From JALZKA01 sp963753385 (GTDB lineage: Bacteria; Actinomycetota; Thermoleophilia; Solirubrobacterales; 70-9): a stretch of 64,000 bases of DNA. Shown here in pieces: positions 44,310-53,372 of this stretch. The position numbers and the translations under genes were made by a program. The DNA lies in assembly GCA_963753385.1 (NCBI GenBank), contig CAVWCC010000008.1:1082767-1146766 (forward strand). The letters run 5' to 3'. The notes below the pieces were generated by a model. It did not search any database. It saw only the letters and a list, made by a program, of their open reading frames with translations, and had not been told where the DNA came from. Each line of letters starts with the position of its first letter. Positions within the stretch are counted from its first letter, which is position 1.

Positions 44310-45067
44310 ATGTTCAATTTCGGTGCGCTCGGGCTGCGCGCACGTCTTGCGCGCAAACTGCCGCTCGGCGCGTTCTGGATGGCACCGGCTCGACCGCCGT
44401 GATGGAGCTGGCCGCGAGCGCCGCGCCCGACGCGATCGTGATCGACGCGCAGCACGGGCTGTGGGACCGGCAGAACGCTCGAGCACGCGGTCGGCCTCGT
44501 CTCCAATCGCGTGCCGGTGCTGGTGCGCACCACGGACGCGAGCGCGATCGCGATCAGCCAGGCGCTCGACACCGGCGCCGAAGGCGTCATCGTTCCGTTG
44601 ATCGAAACCGACACCCAGGCCGCCGCCGCGGTTGCGGCGGCGCGCTTTCCGCCGCACGGCGCGCGCTCCGGCGGCGGCGTGCGGCCGCTGGCGCAGGACT
44701 TCGCGCGCTACTACGCGGCCGCGAACGACCGCACCGTGGTCGGCGTGATGATCGAGACGCAGCGCGGCGTGCACAACGCGGCCGCGATCGCCAGCACCAA
44801 GGGCATCGACTTCGTGCTGATCGGCACCGGCGATCTCGCGATCTCGCTCGGCGGCTTTCCGAACGTCGATGCGCGCCACGAGCAGGCCTGCAAGGCGGTG
44901 TTCGACGCCTGCAAGGCGGCCGGCGTGCCGTGCGGCATCTTCACGCATGTCGGCCGAGGCGGCCGCGAAGCGCCGCCACGAGGGCTATGCGTTCGTGACG
45001 GTCGCGAACGACATCGACGTGCTGTCGCGCGGCTTCAAGGGCGCGCTGGCGAAATTCCAAGACATGA
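44310..45067 (+). CDS. HpcH/HpaI-family (2-keto-3-deoxy acid) aldolase (four frameshifts)
   Basis: About 252 residues, class II pyruvate aldolase. FGALGLRARLARKLPLGAFWM at the start; then AVMELAASAAPDAIVIDAQHGLWD (conserved D-x-x-H), NRVPVLVRTTDASAIAISQALDTGAEGVIVPLIET (metal and substrate loop), VGVMIETQRGVHN with the metal-binding Glu, and IGTGDLAISLG with the Asp. Frame changes lie near 44380, 44477, 44955 and 45057. Removing the extra C at 45057 converts the run-on frame into KFKT then TGA at 45065-45067, 41 bases before the next ATG, so I take that as the true end. Reversible aldol cleavage to pyruvate (or glyoxylate/malate-type CoA chemistry) plus an aldehyde is the family reaction. Confidence 0.85.
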
Positions 45068-45108
45068 CGGCCGCGCAGGGCCATACTGCCACGCAAAGGA
45101 GCAGCGGA

Positions 45109-45894
45109 ATGTCCGGCCAGCTTCTCGCCCAGTTCGCCGCCGCGATCGCGGACGGCAGCGATCCGTGTCGTCGACCTCACGCAGACGCTGAAACCCTCGA
45201 CGCCGGTGATCCAGTTGCCGCCGCCGTTCGCGCCGTCCGATCCGTTCCGCATTTCGGAGATCTCGCACTACGACGAGCGCGGGCCGGGCTGGTACTGGAA
45301 CAACCTCTCGATGGGCGAGCACACCGGCACGCATTTCGACGCGCCGTGCCACTGGGTGACCGGCAAGGACAATGCGCAAGGGCTACACCGACACGATCCC
45401 GGTGCAGCGCTTCGTCGCGCCGGCGGTCGTGATCGATTGCAGCAAGGAAGCCGCGGCCGACGAGAAGTTCGTGCTCGAGCCGGCGCACATCGCAGGTGTG
45501 GGAGGGCAAGCACGGCCGCATCCCGAAGGGCGCCTGGGTGCTGATGCGCACCGACTGGTCGAAACGCGACGATCCGGCGCGCTTCCTCAACATGAAGGAG
45601 GACGGCCCGCATTCGCCCGGACCGTCCGCCGCCACGGTCAAGTTCCTGATCGAGCAGCGCGACGTGAACGGCTGGGGCGTCGAGGCGGTCGGCACCGACC
45701 ACGGCCAGGCCTTCGCGTTCGAGCCGGCCTTCCCGGCGCATCACCTGATGCACGGCGCGAACAAGTTCGGGCTCGCGAGCCTCACCAACCTCGACCAGCT
45801 GCCGCCGACCGGCGCGGTGCTGGTCACGCCGCCGCTGAAGATCGAGAAGGGCTCGGGCAGCCCGTTGCGCGTGCTGGCGCTGGTGCCGGCGTGA
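45109..45894 (+). CDS. Cyclase-family metal-dependent hydrolase (KynB-like; three frameshifts)
   Basis: About 260 residues. Family motif HTGTHFDAPCHW (H-x-G-T-H-x-D-x-P-x-H), the zinc or manganese site of kynurenine formamidase, isatin hydrolase and polyketide-cyclase relatives. RVVDLTQTLKPSTPV at the N-terminus and AVGTDHGQAF plus NLDQLPPTGAVLVTPPLKI at the C-terminus agree. Frame changes lie near 45168, 45377 (extra C in GCGCAAGGG) and 45500. ATG at 45109 follows AAAGGAGCAGCGGA. With an indolepyruvate oxidoreductase downstream, an indole or isatin-type substrate is possible, but the family is broad and this is only context. Confidence 0.87.
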
Positions 45895-45904
45895 CGTAAC
45901 GACG

Positions 45905-46008
45905 TCATCCTGAGGCGGCCGCGCGCAGCGCGGCCCTCGAAGGATCGGCCACAAGCTCCGCGTGCCGCCATCCTTCGAGACGCGCCTTTCAGGCGCTCCT
46001 CAGGATGA
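45905..46008. repeat. Inverted repeat, TCATCCTGAGG / CTCGAAGGAT type
   Basis: Outer arms TCATCCTGAGG (45905-45915) and CCTCAGGATGA (45998-46008) and inner arms CTCGAAGGAT (45937-45946) and ATCCTTCGAG (45970-45979), with small GC-rich hairpins between. This is a well-known type of intergenic element in Bradyrhizobium-like genomes. Here it separates the cyclase and iorA on the same strand. A TATACT box (46020-46025) just after it may serve as the -10 of an iorA promoter. Confidence 0.8.
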
Positions 46009-46042
46009 GGACCGTGCGCTATACTGAGGCTGGAGCACCCCC

Positions 46043-48204
46043 ATGGCCGAACGATCCTTCAAGGAAGAAGTCGAGAAGCTCAAGCTCGGCGCCGGCGAGG
46101 AATTCCGCGGCGAGGGCATTCTCGCCATCACCAAGGCGCTGCTCGAATCCGGCGTGTCGTACGTCGCGGGCTATCAGGGCGCGCCGATCTCGCACCTGAT
46201 GGACGTGCTCGCGGACGCCAACGACATCCTGGAAGGCCTCGGCGTCCACTTCGAGAACAGCGGCGAACGAGGCGACCGCCGCCGCGACGCTTGCGGCCTC
46301 GGTGAACTATCCGCTGCGCGGCGCCGTGACGTTCAAGTCGGTGGTCGGCGTCAACGTCGCGTCCGACGCGCTGTCGAACCTCGCGTCGGGCGGCGTGACC
46401 GGCGGCGCGCTGGTCATCATCGGCGAGGACTATGGCGAAGGCTCCTCGATCATGCAGGAGCGCGTGCATCCGTTCGCGATGAAATCGCAGATCTGGCTGC
46501 TCGACCCGCGCCCGAACCTGCCCTGCATCGTCAACGCGGTGAAGAAGGGCTTCGAGCTGTCCGAGGCGACCAACACGCCGGTGATGCTCGAGGTGCGCAT
46601 CCGCGCCTGCCACGTGCACGGCCGCTTCGCGACGACGGACAACGTGCGGCCGACCTTCACGCTGCGCGACGCGATGGAGAACCCGCGCCGGGCGACCGAC
46701 CGCATCGTGCTGCCGCCGGCGAGCTACCTGCACGAGAAGGAGAAGATCGAGAAGCGCTGGCCCGCCGCGGTGAAGTTCATCGAGGACCACAAGCTCAACG
46801 AGTTTTTCGACGGCGACCTGACCGACATCGGCATCGTGATGCAGGGCGGGATGTACAACACGACGCTGCGCGCGCTCGAGCTTGCCGGCCTTGCCGACTC
46901 GCTCGGCCATTCGCGCGTGCCGCTCTACGTGATGAACGTGACCTATCCGCTGATCGACCGCGAGCTCATCCGCTTCGCGCAGGGCAAGCGCGCCATCCTG
47001 ATCGTCGAGGAAGGGCCAGCCGGAATTCATCGAGCAGGCGATCAATACGATCCTGCGCCGCGCCGACGTGCAGACCCAGATCGAAGGCAAGGGCATGCTG
47101 CCGATGGCGGGCGAATACACCGGCGGCGTGGTGCGCGACGGCGTCAACAAGTTCGTGCGCGCCTATCGCCCCGACGTGATGTCGGAGCTGCCGCACCAGA
47201 ATCCGTCGAACGAGGCGACGGTGCGGCTCGCGACCGCCATGAAGGGCAGCGAGAGCCACGTGCATCCGCGCCCGCCCTCGTTCTGCACCGGCTGCCCGGA
47301 GCGGCCGATCTTCACCGCGCTGAAGCTGGTCGAGCGCGAGCTCGGGCCGCATCACGTCAGCTGCGACATCGGCTGCCACCTGTTCTCGATCCTGCCGCCG
47401 TTCAACATCGGCGCGACCACGATGGGCTACGGCCTCGGCGGCGCGGGCGCGGCGGCGTTCAACACCAAATCGGACAAGCGCGCGATCGCCTTCGTCGGCG
47501 ACGGCGGCTTCTGGCACAACGGGCTGACGTCCTCGATCGGCAACGCGGTGTTCAACAAGTCCGACAACGTCACACATCATCGTGGACAACGGCTACACCT
47601 CGGCGACCGGCGGGCAGGACATTCTCTCGTCCTACAACGACAACAGCGATCCGCAAGACGCAGAACTCGATCGAGAAGGCGGTGCGCGGCGTCGGCGTCG
47701 AATGGGTGCGCACGCTGACCCACACCTATGACGTCGCGGGCATGCGCGACACCTTGCGCGAGGCGCTGACCACCAAGGAGAAGGGCCCGAAGGTCATCGT
47801 GGCGCAATCGGAATGCATGCTGAACAAGCAGCGCCGCGTGCGCCCGCTGATGAACAAGGCGATCAAGGACGGCAATCGCGTCGTGCGCGAGCGTTTCGGC
47901 GTCGATGCCGACACCTGCACCGGCGACCATTCGTGCATCCGCCTGTCGGGCTGCCCGTCGCTCACCGTCGCGCCGAACCCCGATCCACTGCGCACCGAGC
48001 CGGTGACGAAGGTGATCAACTCCTGCGTCGGCTGCGGGCTGTGCGGCGAGGTCGCGCATGCGGCCGTGCTGTGCCCGTCGTTCTATCGCGCCTCGATCAT
48101 CAACAATCCGACCGGCTGGGACCGCTTCAAGGCGCAGCGTGCGCAACGCCGTGATCGGCTTCCTGCAGCGGCGCATCGCGCGGCGCCAGTTCGCGGCGGC
48201 CTGA
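46043..48204 (+). CDS. iorA: Indolepyruvate:ferredoxin oxidoreductase, alpha subunit (about five frameshifts)
   Basis: About 720 residues. TPP-dependent 2-oxoacid oxidoreductase that converts aryl pyruvates to aryl-acetyl-CoA with ferredoxin reduction. Segments: GEGILAITKALLESGVSYVAGYQGAPISHLMDVL (pyrimidine-binding domain), FCTGCPERPIF, SCDIGCHLFSILPPFN, VGDGGFWHNGLTSSIGNAVFN (TPP phosphate-binding), and C-terminal clusters CTGDHSCIRLSGCPSL and CVGCGLCGE followed by AVLCPSF, so a ferredoxin-like 2x[4Fe-4S] domain is included. Frame changes lie near 46268, 47020, 47572, 47655 and 48140. Repair of the last gives VIGFLQRRIARRQFAAA and TGA at 48202-48204, three bases before iorB. ATG at 46043. 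Confidence 0.9.
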
Positions 48205-48207
48205 ACC

Positions 48208-49789
48208 ATGAACGCGCCCTTCCCGCAGCGCACGCGGCCGATCTCCATTGCGATCCTCGCGATGGGCGGCGAAGGCGGCGGCGTGCTCGCCGACTGGATC
48301 ATCGATCTCGCCGAGAACAACCACTACATCGCGCAGCTCACCTCCGTGCCGGGCGTCGCGCAGCGCACCGGCGCGACGATCTACTATCTGGAAATCTATC
48401 CGCGCGCCGGCATCGCCGACCCGGCGCACGAGCCGGTGCTGGCGCTGATGCCGGTGCCGGGCGACGTCGACATCGTGGTCGCGTCCGAGCTGATGGAAGC
48501 CGGCCGCGCGATCCAGCGCGGGCTGATCACGCCTGACCGCACCACGCTGATCGCCTCGACCAACCGCGTGTTCTCGATGACCGAGAAGGTCGCGATGGCC
48601 GACGGGCGCGTCGACGCCGAGAAGCTGATCGAGGCCTGCCGCTCCGCCGCGAAGACCATGCATGCGTTCGACATGGCGGCGATCGCCGAGGCGACGGGCA
48701 GCGTGATCAGCGCGGTGCTGTTCGGCACGATCGCGGGCGCGGGCGTGCTGCCGTTCCCGCGCCAGGCGTTCGAGGGCGCGATCAAGCGCGGCGGCGTCGG
48801 CATCAAGGCGAGCCTCGCGGCCTTCACGGCCGGGTTCGAGGCGACGACCAGCGGCGCCGCGACGGTGAAGACGCCGGCCGCCGACGCTGCCGCCGCCGAC
48901 GCTCGACGGACAGGATTCGGACGAGACGCCGACGCAAGGCCGCGCCGCACAAGCCGATCCCGGCAGAGTTGCTGCAGCGAAGCCGAGACATTTCCCGCGC
49001 AGCGCGCGCGCGATCATCCGCGCCGGGATCGAGCGGACGCTCGACTATCAAGGACTCGACTACGCCAGGCTCTATCTCGACCGCCTCGCGCCGATCGCGC
49101 AGGCCGACACGCGACGGCCGCCTGATCGGCCGAGACCGCGCGCCAGCTCGCGCTCGGCATGGCCTACGAGGACACGATCCGCGTCGCCGAGCTGAAGATC
49201 CGCCCGTCGCGCTTCGCGCGCGTGCGCGAGGAAGTGCGCGTCAACGACGGCCAGATCCTCGAGATCGCCGAGTTCATGCATCCGCGCACGCAGGAGATCG
49301 CCGACACGCTGCCCGCGCCCGCTCGGGCGGTTCATCCTCGAACACCGGCTGGGTGCGCGGCCTGATCGACCGCATGACGCGCAAGGGCCGCGTGGTGAAG
49401 ACGAGCGTCGCTGCGCGGCTTCCTGCTGCTCTACATGGTGGCGGCGTTCAAGCCGCTGCGCCCGCGCTCGCTGCGCTACGGCGTCGAGCAGCAGCATCTG
49501 GAAGACTGGCTTGCGATCGTGCAGCGGCTCGCCGCGACGCACTACGATCTCGCCGTCGAGGTCGCGGCCGCGCGCAACCTGGTGAAGGGCTACGGCGACA
49601 CGCACGAGCGCGGCCGCGCGCGCTTCGAGACGCTGATGGGGTTGCTGCCGGCGCTGTCGCAGCGCCCGGACGGCGCCGCGCAACTCGCCGCGCTTGCGCA
49701 AGGCCGCGAATGCGGACGATACCGGCGCGGCGTTGAATGCCGCGATCGAGGCGATGAAGGAGCCGGCAACTGCCAGGCCTCACCGCTGA
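48208..49789 (+). CDS. iorB: Indolepyruvate oxidoreductase beta subunit with C-terminal DUF6537-type extension (about five frameshifts)
   Basis: About 525 residues. The N-terminal POR-gamma-type domain shows RPISIAILAMGGEGGGVLADWIIDLAENN, SVPGVAQRTGATIYYLEIYPR and PGDVDIVVASELMEAGRAIQRGLI. The second half (SRAIIRAGIERTLDYQGLDYARLYLDRL, MAYEDTIRVAELKIRPSRFARVREEV, LLYMVAAFKPLRPRSLRYGVEQQHLEDWL) is the long C-terminal domain found in the proteobacterial two-gene form, not in archaeal IorB (about 200 residues). Frame changes lie near 48900, 49115, 49322, 49412 and 49710; the end ALNAAIEAMKEPATARPHR stops at 49787-49789. No separate ferredoxin gene is adjacent. Confidence 0.87.
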
Positions 49790-49794
49790 GCATC

Positions 49795-49880
49795 GTAGCC
49801 CGCGCTGAGCGAAGCGACAGCCGGGAAGGCCTCGCGGCGAGTCGGGTCCCCGGGTATCGCTTCGCTCAGCCGGGCTGCGA
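49795..49880. repeat. Intergenic palindrome, GTAGCCCGCGCTGAGCGAAGCG type
   Basis: The left arm (GTAGCCCGCGCTGAGCGAAGC) pairs with the right arm (GCTTCGCTCAGCCGGGCTGCGAC) around a loop with CCCGGG. It fills almost exactly the gap between convergent iorB (stop 49789) and dctM (stop 49884), so it is a strong bidirectional terminator candidate. Same general type as 2789-2875. Confidence 0.75.
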
Positions 49881-49883
49881 CGC

Positions 49884-51205
49884 TCAATTCCCCAGCACCC
49901 GCGGCAGCCACGTGGCGATCGGCGGAAACAGGAAGATCGCCACCAGCACCAGCCACGCCGAACACGATGTAGGGCACGCTCGCCGCGTAGATCTGCTGCA
50001 TCGTGATCGACGGCGGCGCCACGCCCTTCATGGTGAACAGCAGCAGCCCGAACGGCGGCGTCAGCAGGCCGAGCTGCATGCAGATCAGGAACAGCACGCC
50101 GAACCAGACCGGATCGACGCCGAGGCGCTGCACCAGCGGCATGAAGAACGGCAGCGTGATCAGCATCATGCTGACCTGATCGACGAAGCAGCCGAGGAAC
50201 AGCAGGATCAGCATCATGCCGATGATGATCGTCGTGGCCGACAGCCCCTGCCCGGACACCAGCGCCACGATGCCGTTGGTGGCGCCGGAGAAGCTCAGCA
50301 CCTGCGCGAAGGTCGTGGCGCCGAGGATGATGAACAGGATCGTGCCGGACACCGCGACCGTGCCGGTGAGCGCCTTCATCAGGTTCGCGACGGTGAGCGC
50401 GCGGTAGCATGCCGCCGCCACGATGGTGGCGGCGGCGCCGAGCGCGGCGGCTTCGGTCGGCGTCGCCCAGCCGCGCGTCATCGCGCCGACCACGATCGGC
50501 GAAGATCAGCACCAGCGGCAGCACGTGGACGATGAACGGCCGCCAGCGCTCCCAGAGGCCTTGCGCCGGCGGCAGCTCCTCGTTCGGCGCGAGGCTCGGG
50601 TCGATCACGGCGCGCGCGACGATGTAGCCGACGAACAGCACGCTCAGGATCAGCCCCGGCACGATGCCGCCGATCAGCAGGCCGGAGATCGAGATGCCGG
50701 CGATGCTGCCGAGCAGCACGGTGAGCGCGGAGGGCGGGATCAGCATGTCGACGCCGCCGATGCCCATGATCGGGCCCATCGCCATCTTCGGCTCGTAGCC
50801 GCGCGCCAGCATGGTCGGCAGCATCAGGCTGCCGAGCAGCGCCGTGGTGGCGATGGTCGAGCCGGAGATCGCCGAGAACACCGTGCCGGCGACGATCGCG
50901 ATCACCGAGAGGCGGCCGGGCACGCGGCGGATCAGCAGCGCGAACGCATCGATCGCCTTCATGGCGACGCCGGTGTGGAACAGCACCTCGCCCATCAGCA
51001 CGAAGAACGGGATCGGCGTCAGCGAGAAGCTCGTCACCGACTGCACGGCGTTGCGCGCGAGCTGCGCGAGGCCCGGCTCGCCGCCGAGGAACAGCCAGGC
51101 GCCGACGATGTTGAGGGCGAGGAACGCGAACGCCACCGGCAGCCCGAGCCCCATGACGGCGACGAGGCCGCCGAACAGGATGAGGCTTGCTTCGACCCAG
51201 CCCAT
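49884..51205 (-). CDS. dctM: TRAP transporter large permease DctM (two frameshifts)
   Basis: About 440 residues, 12 to 13 helices, the ion-coupled membrane subunit. MGWVEASLILFGGLVAVMGLGLPVAFAFLALNIVGAWLFLGG, FVLMGEVLFHTGVAMKAIDAF, RVPGRLSVIAIVAGTVFSAISGSTIATTALLGSLMLPTMLARGY (the conserved G-S-x-x-A-T region) and VGAMTRGWATPTEAAALGAAATIVAA are standard DctM. Frame changes near 50497 (extra C in TTCGCCGATCG) and 49958; after the latter the end reads WLVLVAIFLFPPIATWLPRVLGN with TGA at 49884-49886. Starts immediately after the dctQ stop. Confidence 0.92.
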
Positions 51206-51206
51206 C

Positions 51207-51699
51207 TCAGCCGACCGAGGTTGCTTCGATGCGGCGCGTGCGCGGCGCGCCCATCAGGCGGTGGAAGCGGAGCACGAACTCGAGCGCGAGCAGCGCGAAG
51301 CAGATCGGCAGCGGCGCGAGCAGCCACCATTCGGGAAACACCAGGTTCTTGATGGTGAGCGAGCCGAGCCGCGCGCTCTGCACCGTCATGACGCTGCCGT
51401 ACCAGACCAGCACGAGGCTCGCCGCGAGCCCGACGATGTCGGCCAGCCGCCTCCATCAGCCAGGCGATGCGCGGCGGCACGAGCACCAGCGCCATGTCGA
51501 TGCGCACATGCTGGCCGCGGCGCAGCAGCCACGGCGCGGTGAGCAGCGTGGTCGAGATAGAGCGCGTATTCGGTGACCTCGTTCGCCCAGGCGAAAGCCG
51601 ACGCGCAGCGTGTTGCGCAGCACGATGTCGGCGGTGACCAGCGCCACCATGGCGAGCAGCAGCAGCGCCGCCAGCGACGGCGAGCGCTTGAACAGCCAT
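51207..51699 (-). CDS. dctQ: TRAP transporter small permease DctQ (about three frameshifts)
   Basis: About 165 residues, four helices. Pieces in order: LFKRSPSLAALLLLAMVALVTADIVLRNTLRVGF, FAWANEVTEYALY, APWLLRRGQHVRIDMALVLVPPRIAWLME and LVWYGSVMTVQSARLGSLTIKNLVFPEWWLLAPLPICFALLALEFVLRF; the RRGQHVRIDM motif is the DctQ hallmark. Frame changes near 51685, 51595, 51557 and 51450. ATG at 51699 is a plausible start but an indel follows at once. A dyad ACAGAAT-N7-ATTCTGT (51702-51722) lies directly upstream. Confidence 0.82.
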
Positions 51700-51701
51700 T
51701 C

Positions 51702-51722
51702 ACAGAATGTCAGATATTCTGT
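51702..51722. promoter_or_regulatory. Dyad ACAGAAT-N7-ATTCTGT upstream of dctQ
   Basis: Seven-base perfect arms with a seven-base spacer (21 bases in all) in the 157-base gap between divergent dctQ (-) and the hdeA-like gene (+, 51857). AT-richness and position two bases before the dctQ ATG suggest an operator or a leader hairpin. No other gene is seen in the gap. Confidence 0.5.
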
Positions 51723-51856
51723 TCACAGCAAGCGTCTATCTAGATCTTTCGTTGGCGCATATCCGCGTGTCGGAAAACCGGCGACTCCCTAGTCCGGGAT
51801 ATGCCGGCAAAGCGGCGCAGTGCACCGACGTCCCAACAGCAAAGGTTTGCCTCGCC

Positions 51857-52152
51857 ATGAAGGCTTTTCGCGCTCTCACGCTCTCTGTCGCACTGCTGGC
51901 CAGCGCACCCGCCGCGCAGGCACAGGTGGTCGATATGTCGAAATTGAGCTGCAAGGAGTTCGTCGGCCTGCGGCAAGGATGCGATCCTCATCATCTGGTC
52001 ATGGCTCTATGGCTACTACGCGGATCAGGAGGCCGATCCGGTGGTGGATTTCGGCAAGCTGACCGCGAAGGGGCAGGCAGCTCGCCGAGGCGTGCCAGAA
52101 GTCGCCCGACAAGGACATCATCTCGGTCGCCGAGGACATCTACGAGAAGTGA
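51857..52152 (+). CDS. Small periplasmic HdeA-family protein (two frameshifts)
   Basis: About 97 residues after repair. Signal peptide MKAFRALTLSVALLASAPAAQA with cleavage before QVVDMS. The mature part has KLSCKEFVGL, then IIWSWLYGYYADQEADPVVDFGKL and LAEACQKSPDKDIISVAEDIYEK: two Cys residues placed as in HdeA-type acid-stress chaperones and the conserved WLxGYY segment. Extra bases at about 51974 (CGGCAAGG) and 52076 (GGCAGGCAGCTCG) break it. In Enterobacteria HdeA protects periplasmic proteins at low pH; roles in alphaproteobacterial homologues are less clear. It sits on the opposite strand inside the TRAP locus, splitting dctP from dctQM. Confidence 0.82.
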
Positions 52153-52155
52153 GAG

Positions 52156-52315
52156 CTGTCTGGTGTCCCGCACGCGATGCAGCGCCATAGCGCGTCACAG
52201 ACGCGCGTAAACGCGCTGGTGGCGGTGCATCGCAGATGCGGGACCCCGTTAGCGATGAAGCGGGTCCCGGGTCTGCATTGCGGCACTTCATGCCGCAACG
52301 CGCCCGGGACACGCT
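52156..52315. repeat. Complex palindromic repeat between hdeA-like gene and dctP
   Basis: Contains the pairs GTGTCCCGCACGCGATGC / GCATCGCAGATGCGGGAC and CGGGTCCCGGGTC..GCCCGGGACACG plus the direct/inverted GCGTGTAAACGC-like core GCGCGTAAACGCGC. Composite elements of this kind are frequent between convergent genes in Bradyrhizobium-like genomes. It fills the gap between the hdeA-like stop (52152) and the dctP stop (52316) and probably terminates both. Confidence 0.7.
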
Positions 52316-53283
52316 TCAATTCCCCGCCAGCTGCCGCAGCTTCGCGCCGCTCTCCGGCACGCGCTTGATGCACCGACTGCCACGCGACCTCGTTCGCCTT
52401 GTCGAGGAATTTCTTGGCTTCTCGTCGGCGCCGAAATCGATCGGCTGGATGCCGGCCTTGGTCTGACGCTCGACCTCGGCCTTGTTGATCGGCGAGTGTT
52501 CTCCGCGTCGAGTCTGCTCGAGCCAGGCGCCGGCGTCGCTCAGCACCTTGCGCTGCGCGTCGTTGAGCGCCTTCCAGGTGTCGAGATTGACCAGCACGTT
52601 CACCTCGACGCCGTAGAAGGCCGGCTCGAGGCGGAATTTCGTCACCTTGTCCCAGCCGAGATCGAAGATGCCGGAGACCGGCCAGCCATAGCCGTCGACC
52701 ACGCCGCGTTCGAGCGCCGTATAGACCTCGCCCGGCGCCGTGGTGATCGCGGTGCCGCCGAGCGCCTCGACGATGTCCTTGTAGACCGGCGTCACGCGGA
52801 TCTTCAGGCCGGTGAGGTCGAGCTTGTCGGGCTTCTTGTTGAGATAGATGTGGAACGGCACGTTGCGGAACTGGCGCGCCAGATAATGCGCGTTGAGCTT
52901 CTGGCCGTGCAGCTGGTTGAGATACTCGAAGGTGCCGTTCTGGCGCTGCTCGCGCCATCGGCTTGGTGATGAGCTTGAGCGCGTCGGCTTCCGGCATCAG
53001 GTTGGTGTAGAACGCGCCGGTGACGTTGGCGATGTCGACCACCTTGGTGCGCACCGCGTTGCCCACCTCGAACGGCGGCATCGCGCGCGGCCCGCCGATG
53101 TAGTTGATGCGGATGACGCCCTTGCCGTCGGCGTTCACCTTCTCGATGAAGCGCTCGAAGTTTTTCGAGAACTGCGTGCCTTCGGCGAACGACGTCACGG
53201 CGCGCAGCACGACCTCCTGCGCCGACAGCCGGCACGACGGCGAGCCCGGCCAGCAGCGCCGCCAGCCCCAGCAGTTTGCGCAT
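52316..53283 (-). CDS. dctP: TRAP transporter substrate-binding protein DctP (three frameshifts)
   Basis: About 325 residues. Signal peptide MRKLLGLAALLAGLAVVP; mature start LSAQEVVLRAVTSFAEGTQFSKNFERFIEKVNADGKGVIRINYIGGP, then GLKIRVTPVYKDIVEALGGTAITTAPGEVYTALERGVVDGYGWPVSG, which contains the Arg (in LKIRV) that grips the ligand carboxylate in DctP proteins. So an organic acid is the probable ligand. Frame changes near 53232, 52962 and 52420. The ATG (53283) is followed upstream by GGAGGGGATC in coding sense, and 46 bases upstream by the palindrome ATTTGAAGCTTAAAAT. It is separated from dctQM by the hdeA-like gene. Confidence 0.89.
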
Positions 53284-53328
53284 GATCCCCTCCGTTTCTG
53301 ACTGACCCGGCCGGGACGATAGCACAGA

Positions 53329-53344
53329 ATTTGAAGCTTAAAAT
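53329..53344. promoter_or_regulatory. 16-base palindrome ATTTGAAGCTTAAAAT upstream of dctP
   Basis: Identical in sequence and orientation to 43385-43400 upstream of dppA. It lies between the dctP start (53283) and the MFS stop (53373). Probable binding site of a common regulator; the regulator is not identified. The MarR gene of this window faces a different palindrome (CTAACTGAGTTAG). Confidence 0.65.
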
Positions 53345-53372
53345 ATTGGCCGGGATGCAACCCAAGGCCTGC

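Noticed and set aside
45057..45110. Fusion of the aldolase to the cyclase-family protein.
   Set aside because: One extra C near 45057 hides TGA at 45065; a ribosome site and ATG for the cyclase follow.
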